Shown piece by piece: positions 16,938 to 24,377 of a stretch of DNA of 64,000 nucleotides. Within the stretch, counting starts at the first letter, position 1; the number at the start of each line of letters is the position of its first letter. Below the pieces are notes generated by a model. The model was not told the origin of the DNA, did no database searches, and saw only the letters and a program-made list of their open reading frames with translations. The translations under genes and the position numbers were made by a program. This DNA is from an uncultured Caldilineaceae bacterium (GTDB lineage: Bacteria; Chloroflexota; Anaerolineae; Caldilineales; Caldilineaceae): assembly GCA_958295915.1 (NCBI GenBank), contig OY282381.1:580722-644721 (forward strand). The letters run 5' to 3'.

Positions 16938-18431
16938 CTAAATGCCCAGTCCTCTGAGCAATCCGGTCCACAGTCCCGGCTGCAATCCGATGACGATCAC
17001 AGCGACCGCGGCGACGGTCACGCTAAAGTTCAGCCCGGCGCCGGTATTGCGGGCAGGTTCACTCTCGGCGTCGCTGAAGTACATCGCCACCACCACCCGC
17101 AGGTAGTAGTAGGCGCTAATGGCGCTGTTGAGGACACCGATCACCACCAGCCAAGACCAGCCGGCCTCCACACCCGCTTTGAAGACCAAAAATTTGCCAA
17201 AAAAACCGGCCAGGGGCGGCATTCCGCTCAGACTGAGCATAAAGACGGCCATCGCCGCGGCCAAGGCCGGGAAACGTTCAGCAATGCCGTCAAAGCGGCT
17301 CTGCGCCACGTCCCCCTCGCCTGTACGCTCCAGGGCGACAATCACAGCGAACGCGCCAATATTCATAAACGCGTAGGCAAAGAGATAGAAAAGCGCTGCC
17401 GACGAAGCGGCCGCTGTGCCGGCAACGAGAGCGATCAAAATGTTGCCGGCGTGGGCGACGCTGGAGTAGGCCAGCATCCGTTTCACGCTGCTCTGGCGCA
17501 GGGCTGTCAGGTTGCCGACGGTCATGGTCAAGGCTGCCAGAACGGCCAGGAGCACGGCCCACTGATCGTACAGAGACGGCAAAGCGGTCATCATCACCCG
17601 AAAAAAACCGGCGAATGCCGCGGCCTTTGTGCCAACACTCATAAAGGCGGTGACAGGCGTCGGCGCACCCTGATAGACGTCCGGCGTCCACATATGGAAG
17701 GGGACCAGGCTCACCTTAAAGCCGAAACCGACTAACAGCAGAGCAATCCCGGGTAGAACGAGAGACGGGTTGCCGCCGCCAGAGGAAAGCGTCTCATGAA
17801 TCCGGACATAGTTGGCGCTGCCGCCGGCTCCGTACAGCAGGGCCGAGCCGTAGACAAAGAATGCGCTGGCAAATGCGCCCAATAGAAAGTACTTCATCGC
17901 CGCTTCGATGCTGCGAGCGCTCTCTCGATAGAAACCGCTTAGAATGTAGAGAGCCAGAGAAAAGATCTCCAGAGCAATGAATAGGACGATCAGGTTCGTA
18001 GCCGTTCCCATCAACATCATCCCGATTACGGCCAAAATCAGCAAAGAGTAGTATGCGCCACTTTGGCGTTCGATAGCGGGGAGATAGTTGCGGCTGAGCA
18101 GGACGCCAAAGATGCCGGCGAGCAGGACGATCAGCCGCGCGCTTAAGGCAAAACCATCCGATACAGCGCCACCCAGATATTCAGCAGGTGGCCGACTCCA
18201 GATAAACAGCGCGGCGCCGACGCTCAGCAGCAAGATCACGACCGTCAGTCCCGAGAGAAGCGCGGCGCTATTCTGTTCTCGGGGCGCCTTTGCGTCTTTG
18301 CGTCTTTGCGTTCTATTCTCGGGTTCAGCCATCAGCCCAATATCGACCATCATCAGGACCATTACCCCAACCGCCAGCACGATCTCCGGCAGCAGGACGA
18401 TAGCATTATCAAAGAGAAGAGACGTGTCCAT
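16938..18431 (-). CDS. nuoN: NADH-quinone oxidoreductase subunit N (first set)
   Basis: 497 residues, 13-14 membrane segments, antiporter-like subunit of complex I. Conserved features: IEAAMKYFLLGAFASAFFVYGSALLYGAGGS (cited by its AMKYFLLGAFAS core), GFKVSLVPFHMWTPDVYQGAPTPVTAFMSVGTKAAAF with the key lysine in GFKVS, and LTALRQSSVKRMLAYSSVAHAG. It is the last gene of the first operon. An odd hydrophilic insert at residues 36-55 (EPENRTQRRKDAKAPREQNS) lies between the first two helices; its DNA is a GCAAAGAC-type repeat flanked by near-identical 13-bp direct repeats. The second nuoN copy lacks it. Confidence 0.95.
   Translation of the reverse strand: MDTSLLFDNAIVLLPEIVLAVGVMVLMMVDIGLMAEPENRTQRRKDAKAPREQNSAALLSGLTVVILLLSVGAALFIWSRPPAEYLGGAVSDGFALSARLIVLLAGIFGVLLSRNYLPAIERQSGAYYSLLILAVIGMMLMGTATNLIVLFIALEIFSLALYILSGFYRESARSIEAAMKYFLLGAFASAFFVYGSALLYGAGGSANYVRIHETLSSGGGNPSLVLPGIALLLVGFGFKVSLVPFHMWTPDVYQGAPTPVTAFMSVGTKAAAFAGFFRVMMTALPSLYDQWAVLLAVLAALTMTVGNLTALRQSSVKRMLAYSSVAHAGNILIALVAGTAAASSAALFYLFAYAFMNIGAFAVIVALERTGEGDVAQSRFDGIAERFPALAAAMAVFMLSLSGMPPLAGFFGKFLVFKAGVEAGWSWLVVIGVLNSAISAYYYLRVVVAMYFSDAESEPARNTGAGLNFSVTVAAVAVIVIGLQPGLWTGLLRGLGI
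18271..18323. repeat. Repeat insert inside nuoN
   Basis: TTCTGTTCTCGGG at 18271-18283 and TTCTATTCTCGGG at 18311-18323 flank three head-to-tail CTTTGCGT units. The CTTTGCGTCTTTGCGTT string also occurs in the intergenic sequence at 18507-18523. The insert is in frame and codes for a charged loop of NuoN. Confidence 0.7.
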
Positions 18432-18447
18432 CGATTCTTACTCCACT

Positions 18448-18530
18448 ACTAGGAAGTGGTCAGTGACGCTGAGCGGCCCAGAGGGCGTCCACAAGAGGCG
18501 CCCCTACTTTGCGTCTTTGCGTTGAACCGG
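18448..18530. repeat. Intergenic repeat, family A, inverted copy
   Basis: Between nuoN and nuoM. On the minus strand it reads CGCAAAGTAGGGGCGCC, an 11-nt extra piece, GCCCTCTGGGCCGCTCAGC, GTCACTGACCACTTCCTAGTAG, that is, the right half of copies 1 and 2 in opposite orientation. It is preceded by a CTTTGCGT tract shared with the nuoN insert. Confidence 0.65.
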
Positions 18531-18544
18531 GCTCAGCCTTCCCC

Positions 18545-20032
18545 CTATGGTTCTATCTGCCAAACAACGGCTGGCGCCTTGCTTTGCACGACCTCCAGCG
18601 CCGCTACAGACGGATTGATCTTGCTGAGAAAGAAATTAGGCGCCAGGCCGATAGCGAAGAACAGCAACACGATGGGCGCCAGTTGACCGATTTCTGCCCA
18701 GTTCAGGTCTGGCAGATTTTCCTTGAAATTGGCTGGATTCTCCAACGCGCCCTGAGCCACCTGTCGAAAGGCGTGGAGCAGATACCAGGCGGCCAGAATG
18801 ATACCGGTGACGCCGAGGACTGCGAACAGTGGATTGCTGGCGTATGTGCCCAGCAGAATCGTAAACTCGCCAACGAAGCCGTTCAGCCCAGGCAGGCCGG
18901 CGCTGCTCATCGCCACCACCAGAAAGAAGAACGAAAAGATCGGCACACTGGCCCATAGGCCGCCATATTCGCTCAACAGTCGGGTGTGGCGCCGCTCGTA
19001 AAGCATCCCCACCAGCAGGAAGAGGGCGCCGGTGCTGAGGCCGTGATTGACCATCTGCAGAACGGCCCCGCTGATACCCTGCTCATTCAAGGCAAAGATG
19101 CCCAGAATCACGAAGCCCATGTGGGCAACGGATGAGTAGGCCACCAGCGACTTCAGATCTCGCTGAGCGAGGGCCACCAGCGCGCCGTAGAGAATGCCGA
19201 CAATCGCCAGAACGGAGATGAGCGACGCGTAGTTGGAGGTGGCAACTGGGAAGAGGGGTAGGGCAAAGCGCAAGAAACCGTACGTCCCCATCTTCAGGAG
19301 CACACCGGCCAGCACGACGGAGCCAGCGGTCGGGGCCTGTACGTGGGCAGCGGGCAGCCATGTGTGGAAGGGAAAGAGCGGCGTCTTGATAGCGAAAGCC
19401 AGCGCGAACGCCAGGAATGCCAGTTGCTGTACTCCGGGAGGCAGGCCCGCACTCTGTAGCGCGAGCAGATCGAATGTGCCGGCATGGAAGTAGAGCGCCA
19501 GAATCGCCACCAGCATCAGCGCCGACCCTGCCAGCGTGTACAGGAAAAACTTAACTGCAGCGTAGATCCGGTTCTGGCTGCCCCATTTGCCGATCAGCAG
19601 GGCCATTGGAACCAGGCTGAACTCCCAGAAGACGTAAAACAACACGAGATCTAGGGCGAGAAAAACCCCTAGCATGGCTGTTTCCATCAAGAGCATCAGC
19701 GCCAGATAGCTGCCGACACTCTCCTTTATATGTTGATTGCTGAAGGCGACTGCAATGGGCATCAGCAATGTCGTCAGCAGCACCAGCCACAGGCTGATGC
19801 CGTCAACACCCAGATAGTAGTAGATATCCAAGTCCGGCATCCAGGCGTAGCGCTCGACGAACTGCATGTCCGGTATCTCTTGCCAGCCGGGCAACAGCAA
19901 CAGGCTGACGACAAATGTTGCGATGGTCGCGCTGAAAGCCAGCCCCTTCTTCAAGCCATCACTCGGCGCCAGCAGCACAATAATCGCGCCGACAACGGGC
20001 AGAAATGTAAGAATCGAAAGCAGAAAACTCAT
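18545..20032 (-). CDS. nuoM: NADH-quinone oxidoreductase subunit M (first set)
   Basis: 495 residues, about 14 membrane segments. Proton-channel residues are in place: glutamate in FYVFWEFSLVPMALLIG, lysine in AFAIKTPLFPFHTWLPAAH, and the terminal glutamate in GLPGLNGFVGEFTILLG. LGVDGISLWLVLLTTLLMP near residue 85 is a further family mark. It follows nuoL after 19 bp and precedes nuoN, with a family A repeat in the gap to nuoN. Confidence 0.96.
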   Translation of the reverse strand: MSFLLSILTFLPVVGAIIVLLAPSDGLKKGLAFSATIATFVVSLLLLPGWQEIPDMQFVERYAWMPDLDIYYYLGVDGISLWLVLLTTLLMPIAVAFSNQHIKESVGSYLALMLLMETAMLGVFLALDLVLFYVFWEFSLVPMALLIGKWGSQNRIYAAVKFFLYTLAGSALMLVAILALYFHAGTFDLLALQSAGLPPGVQQLAFLAFALAFAIKTPLFPFHTWLPAAHVQAPTAGSVVLAGVLLKMGTYGFLRFALPLFPVATSNYASLISVLAIVGILYGALVALAQRDLKSLVAYSSVAHMGFVILGIFALNEQGISGAVLQMVNHGLSTGALFLLVGMLYERRHTRLLSEYGGLWASVPIFSFFFLVVAMSSAGLPGLNGFVGEFTILLGTYASNPLFAVLGVTGIILAAWYLLHAFRQVAQGALENPANFKENLPDLNWAEIGQLAPIVLLFFAIGLAPNFFLSKINPSVAALEVVQSKAPAVVWQIEP

Positions 20033-20051
20033 TTTTAGTGGTCAGTTTCCC

Positions 20052-21974
20052 CTAGACGAATACAAAGTACAACACCATAGCTACCACGCCAACGAAAAGG
20101 CTCAGCGCGTAGGTAGGCACCAGTCCGTTATGGACTTTGCGCAACGCATTGCCCACTGCCAGATTGGCCTGCCCGATCAGATTGACAGCGCCGTCAACAA
20201 TACCCTGATCGATTACCCGGTCGAACCATTGGGATAGGGCAAGCAGCGGACTGACGATCAACGCGCTGTATATCTCATCCACATACCATCTGCTCTGGGC
20301 AGCCGGTTCCAGCGGCTTGAACAGCTTTGTGACGCTCGTGGCCCAACCGGCCCCCCGCCCCTGGCGCGGGTCGGATGCTGTACCCTGGACATAACGTCCA
20401 TAGGCCAACGCGATGCCAACGACAGACACGACCGCGCTCACCGCTAAAAGCACGCTTTCCAAAGCGACGGTTGGATGGAAAGAAGGCGAGCCTACCGCTG
20501 GTTCCAGATAGTGCTCCAGCGTCAGCAGGAAGGGCAAATTGAGAAACCCACCGGCCAGCGCCAGAACCGCCAGAATCCAGAGGGGGGCTGTCATCATCGT
20601 TGGGCTTTCGTGCGCGTGCGCGTGGATGCGCTGGTCCCGGGCCTCGCCCCAGAACGCCATGAAAACGGCCCGAAAACTGTAGAATGCCGTAAGGAGAGCT
20701 GTAAACAGACCGATCAGATAGAGCAGGATGTTATGGGAAGAGGCATGCAACAGGATTCCATCTTTAGAGAAGAAGCCAGACGTAAGCGGGAGACCGGCCA
20801 GAGCGGCCGCGCCGATAACAAAGAGCCAATGCGTCGCAGGCATCTTCGCGCGCAGATTTCCCATCTTGCGGATGTCCAGCACACCGCCGGGCAGGCCGTG
20901 CATGACATTGCCGGCGGCCAGAAACAGAAGCGCCTTGAAAAAGGCATGGGTAACCAGATGGAAGATGCCAAAGGCGTACGCGCCTACACCGACACCCAGC
21001 ATCATATAGCCCAACTGGGATATCGTCGAGTAGGCGAGGATCTTCTTCAGGTCCACCTGCGTCAGGGCAATGGACGCGGCCAACAGGGCCGTCAGCCCGC
21101 CCACCCAGGCGGCGAGATCGCCGGCTATGGGCGCCAGCTCCCACAGGACATGGGTGCGCGCGATCATATAGATGCCAGCGGTCACCATTGTGGCCGCGTG
21201 GATGAGGGCCGATACCGGCGTCGGGCCGGCCATCGCGTCCGGCAGCCAGACGAAAAGGGGCAGTTGCGCGCTCTTACCGGTAGCCGCCAGCAAGAGCAGC
21301 AAACAGATCGTTGTCGCTGCGCCCGTGGTCAGCGCATCAGACCTGGCAAAGATCTCCTCGAACACGACCGAGCCGACACCGGTCCAGAGCAGGAAGATCG
21401 CCAGCATCATACCGAAGTCGCCGACCCGGTTGACCAGAAAAGCCTTTTTGCCGGCGTCGGCGTAGTGGCCATAGGTGGTGTCGTGTCGGTCGAAATAGAA
21501 GCCGATGAGCAGATAGGAGGCCAGACCGACACCTTCCCAACCTACAAACATCCCCACGAGGTTGTTACTGAGGATCAGCACAAGCATCGCCAGGATGAAA
21601 AAGTTCAGGTAAACGAAAAAGCGCTGATACCTCTGCTCGCCCTGCATATAGCCACCGGCGTAGATGTGAATCAGCGAGCCGACGCCTGTTACGACCAAGG
21701 CCATAGTCACGCTCAGTGGGTCGATCAGCAGAGCCGCCGGCGCGTTGAAGCTACCAATGGTAATCCAGTCCCACAGATGAACGGTCAGTACGCGGTGATG
21801 CTCGTCCAGCCCCATCAGACCGAAGAAAAGGCCCAAACTGACGAGAAAGGAGAGAATCACGGCGCCAGAGGCGACGGCATGAATGCCCCGTTCGCCGAAC
21901 CTGCCGCCAACGAAAAGATTGATAAGCGTGCCCAAGGCAGGAAAGACGAGTATAAGCCAGGCTAATTCCAGCAT
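20052..21974 (-). CDS. nuoL: NADH-quinone oxidoreductase subunit L (first set)
   Basis: 640 residues, distal antiporter-like subunit with the long C-terminal lateral helix. Marks: WEGVGLASYLLIGFYFDR, GKSAQLPLFVWLPDAMAGPTPVSALIHAATMVTAGIYM (recognised by its PDAMAGPTPVSALIHAATMV core), [17 protein letters not shown]. The ATG at 21974 is preferred; a GTG at 21989 overlaps the nuoK stop and would add five residues. The loop after FLAAGNVMHG is short, in contrast to the His-rich loop of the second nuoL. Confidence 0.95.
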   Translation of the reverse strand: MLELAWLILVFPALGTLINLFVGGRFGERGIHAVASGAVILSFLVSLGLFFGLMGLDEHHRVLTVHLWDWITIGSFNAPAALLIDPLSVTMALVVTGVGSLIHIYAGGYMQGEQRYQRFFVYLNFFILAMLVLILSNNLVGMFVGWEGVGLASYLLIGFYFDRHDTTYGHYADAGKKAFLVNRVGDFGMMLAIFLLWTGVGSVVFEEIFARSDALTTGAATTICLLLLLAATGKSAQLPLFVWLPDAMAGPTPVSALIHAATMVTAGIYMIARTHVLWELAPIAGDLAAWVGGLTALLAASIALTQVDLKKILAYSTISQLGYMMLGVGVGAYAFGIFHLVTHAFFKALLFLAAGNVMHGLPGGVLDIRKMGNLRAKMPATHWLFVIGAAALAGLPLTSGFFSKDGILLHASSHNILLYLIGLFTALLTAFYSFRAVFMAFWGEARDQRIHAHAHESPTMMTAPLWILAVLALAGGFLNLPFLLTLEHYLEPAVGSPSFHPTVALESVLLAVSAVVSVVGIALAYGRYVQGTASDPRQGRGAGWATSVTKLFKPLEPAAQSRWYVDEIYSALIVSPLLALSQWFDRVIDQGIVDGAVNLIGQANLAVGNALRKVHNGLVPTYALSLFVGVVAMVLYFVFV

Positions 21975-21982
21975 AATCCCAC

Positions 21983-22285
21983 TTACCACTTCAGTAGATT
22001 GATTTCGTCGATGTTGATGCTCTGCTGATGGCGGACGTTGGCGATCAGAATCGCCAGACCGACGGCCACTTCAGCGGCAGCCACAGCCATGATCATGAAA
22101 ACAAAAATCTGCCCTTCGAGATTGCCCCACTGGCGGGCCAGCGCGATGAGTGTCAGATTGACGCTGTTGAGCATCATTTCGATGCACATGAAGATGATCA
22201 GCGCATTGCGGCGCACCAAAACACCGGTCGCGCCGATGGCAAAGATCAACGCGCCCAGGATCAAATAGGAGCTTGTCGCAACCAT
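21983..22285 (-). CDS. nuoK: NADH-quinone oxidoreductase subunit K (first set)
   Basis: 100 residues, three membrane helices, the normal size. It carries the two buried glutamates of the family, in FMCIEMMLNSVNL and AVAAAEVAVGLAILIA. Its ATG overlaps the nuoJ stop by one base, which implies translational coupling. Confidence 0.96.
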   Translation of the reverse strand: MVATSSYLILGALIFAIGATGVLVRRNALIIFMCIEMMLNSVNLTLIALARQWGNLEGQIFVFMIMAVAAAEVAVGLAILIANVRHQQSINIDEINLLKW

Positions 22286-22848
22286 CAGTCACCAACCTTT
22301 ACAGACGGGATACCTTCACCTGCGCCCTCGGGCTGGCGGCCCAGTACCAATGCGCCGATCAAGGCAACCAGCAGCAATATAGCGATCAGTTCAAAGGGTA
22401 GCACGTAGTCTGTAAATAAAGCGATGCCGACGGCCTTTGGCGTGCCGCCCTGCAGAAGGGCGGCGGCATCATCAGGCGGAGGAGTCATGCGCAGCAGCGC
22501 GCTATAGGAGATTGCGAGCAGCAGGATGACGCCCAGGGCCACGCCGACGATACGGCTCCATATTCTCTGGGCCGCGGTGAAATCATTCGTATCGCCGCCG
22601 ATCAGCATAATCACAAAGAGGATCAGAATCACGATTCCACCGGCATACACGATCACTTGCGCTGCGGCCAGAAATTGGGCTTCGAGGGTGATATACAGGA
22701 CCGCCAGAGTGGCGAAATTCGTCAACAGAAAGAGCGCGCTGTGCACCGGCTGGCGGCTCATCACCACGCCCAATGCCGCGGCCAGACAGACCGCGGCCAC
22801 AAGCAGGAAAAAGAGATCAAAATGTACAGGATTCAGCGACACGCTCAT
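22285..22848 (-). CDS. nuoJ: NADH-quinone oxidoreductase subunit J (first set)
   Basis: 187 residues with five membrane helices. QPVHSALFLLTNFATLAVLYITLEAQFLAAAQVIVYAGGIVILILFVIMLIG is the family core (cited by VYAGGIVILILFVIML, whose conserved Tyr-Ala-Gly-x3-Val forms the pi-bulge helix). It lies six bases after nuoI and is coupled to nuoK. Confidence 0.95.
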   Translation of the reverse strand: MSVSLNPVHFDLFFLLVAAVCLAAALGVVMSRQPVHSALFLLTNFATLAVLYITLEAQFLAAAQVIVYAGGIVILILFVIMLIGGDTNDFTAAQRIWSRIVGVALGVILLLAISYSALLRMTPPPDDAAALLQGGTPKAVGIALFTDYVLPFELIAILLLVALIGALVLGRQPEGAGEGIPSVKVGD

Positions 22849-22854
22849 AAACAG

Positions 22855-23325
22855 TTACTCCGGGCGAATGATGACATTCGGCATACTGGGATTCAGCAGC
22901 TGTTCTTTCGTCAACACGAAATCTTTGCGCGCGTAGTTGGCCATAGCAAAGTCGTGGCCAAGCACGATGGCCTCTGTGGGGCAGGCTTCTTCGCAGTCAC
23001 CGCAGAAGATGCAGCGCAAGAGATTGATTTCGTAGATCTTTGCGTGGCGCTCCCCCGGCGAAAGCGGAGCATCCGTGTCGTTTTCGGCGGCCTCGACGTA
23101 AATGGCTTCGGTGGGGCAGGCTGCCTCGCACAGACAACAGCCGATGCAGCGCTCCAGGCCGTTGTCATAACGACGCAATTCGTGCTTGCCCCGAAAACGG
23201 GGGTAGATTGGAATCTGCTCGCGCGGGAATTCCACTGTCACCGGCCGCTGGCGCAAGTGCTTGAGGGTCACGCCCATTGCTTTGCCGATTTCGGCTGCAC
23301 CCTTCAGAAAGTCGCCCAATTCCAT
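22855..23325 (-). CDS. nuoI: NADH-quinone oxidoreductase subunit I (first set)
   Basis: 156 residues, ferredoxin-like subunit with two [4Fe-4S] clusters (N6a and N6b): [12 protein letters not shown] and [12 protein letters not shown]. The N-terminal helix [19 protein letters not shown] and the [19 protein letters not shown] approach are typical. ATG at 23325 has AAGGA 8 nt upstream and is preferred over a GTG at 23343. Confidence 0.95.
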   Translation of the reverse strand: MELGDFLKGAAEIGKAMGVTLKHLRQRPVTVEFPREQIPIYPRFRGKHELRRYDNGLERCIGCCLCEAACPTEAIYVEAAENDTDAPLSPGERHAKIYEINLLRCIFCGDCEEACPTEAIVLGHDFAMANYARKDFVLTKEQLLNPSMPNVIIRPE

Positions 23326-23343
23326 GGAAAAATCCTTATTCAC

Positions 23344-23396
23344 CAGTGATCAGTGGCTAGTGGTCGGTTTCTGGTCACTCGCCACTGCAGTTGCCC
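23344..23396. repeat. Short family A repeat copy
   Basis: Gap between nuoI and nuoH. CAGTGGCTAGTGGTCGG at 23351-23367, then TGGTCACTCGCCACTGCAG, that is, the palindromic left half of family A without the GCCCTCTGGGC block. Confidence 0.6.
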
Positions 23397-24377
23397 CTAC
23401 TTTAAGAACACAGCCAATACAGCGGAAATACTCATATACACAAGGCCCAGAGGCAGCATAAACTGCCAACAGAATTTCATCAGCTGATCGTAGCGGGGCC
23501 GGCCGATACTGGCCCGCACCCAAATGAACAGAAACAGCAGGAGCACGACTTTGATCACCAGATAGATCGGCCCCAACCAGATGATCTCCTCAGCGAACGG
23601 CCCTTTCCATCCTCCAAAAAAAAGTGTGGCCATAATCGCGCTGGTGGTGATCATATTGATATACTCAGCCATGAAAAATAGAGCGAATTTCATGCCGCCG
23701 TATTCTGTCTGGAAGCCAGCAACCAGCTCATTTTCTGTCTCTGGCAGATCAAAGGGGCTGCGGTTCGTTTCTGCCAGAATGCAGATGAAGAAGAACGGAA
23801 AAGCCAGCCACAGCCAGATCCACTCCCACCAGAGGCGAGTAGACTCGACCAACTCGACCAGACTGAAGCTGCCGGCCAGTATCAGGATACTGACAAGAAA
23901 CAGCCCCAGGGGCAGCTCATAGGAAACCATCTGCGCTGCCGAGCGCAGCGCGCCGAGCAGGGAATAGTTATTGTTGCTGCTCCAGCCGGCCAGAATCACG
24001 CCGTAGCTTTCGATGCCGGCTACCGCCAAAATCCAAAGAAAGCCGATGTTCACGTCAGCGATGGCGGGTATCCCTTTGGCTATCGGGATCACTGCCCAGA
24101 TGATCAGCGCCGGCGCCAACGCCAGGGCCGGGGCCAGCAGATAGACGGGTTTGTCAACGTGGTTGGGGATAATCTCTTCCTTGAAGAAAGCCTTCACCGC
24201 GTCAGCCGCCGGTTGCAAGAGGCCATACTTGCCGGCTCGATTTGGCCCGTAGCGGATCTGAAAGCGGGCCAGCAGCTTACGTTCATACCAGGTCAGATAA
24301 GCGAAACCGGTCAGCAGAACGAAAATGAGAATCAGCGCCCGGATGGTCGGGAAGACCAATACCTGTAACCAGTCCAT
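23397..24377 (-). CDS. nuoH: NADH-quinone oxidoreductase subunit H (first set)
   Basis: 326 residues, eight membrane helices, forms the quinone chamber roof and the E-channel start. The first loop has YERKLLARFQIRYGPNRAG and GLLQPAADAVKAFFKEE. The third loop has the full family signature AETNRSPFDLPETENELVAGF followed by TEYGGMKFALFFMAEY (cited by NRSPFDLPE). The ATG directly follows the nuoG stop codon, so the two are probably coupled. Confidence 0.96.
   Translation of the reverse strand: MDWLQVLVFPTIRALILIFVLLTGFAYLTWYERKLLARFQIRYGPNRAGKYGLLQPAADAVKAFFKEEIIPNHVDKPVYLLAPALALAPALIIWAVIPIAKGIPAIADVNIGFLWILAVAGIESYGVILAGWSSNNNYSLLGALRSAAQMVSYELPLGLFLVSILILAGSFSLVELVESTRLWWEWIWLWLAFPFFFICILAETNRSPFDLPETENELVAGFQTEYGGMKFALFFMAEYINMITTSAIMATLFFGGWKGPFAEEIIWLGPIYLVIKVVLLLFLFIWVRASIGRPRYDQLMKFCWQFMLPLGLVYMSISAVLAVFLK

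Noticed and set aside
20475..21965. A 496-codon frame opposite nuoL
   Set aside because: It is the antisense of a clear NuoL gene; long antisense frames are expected in G+C-rich DNA.
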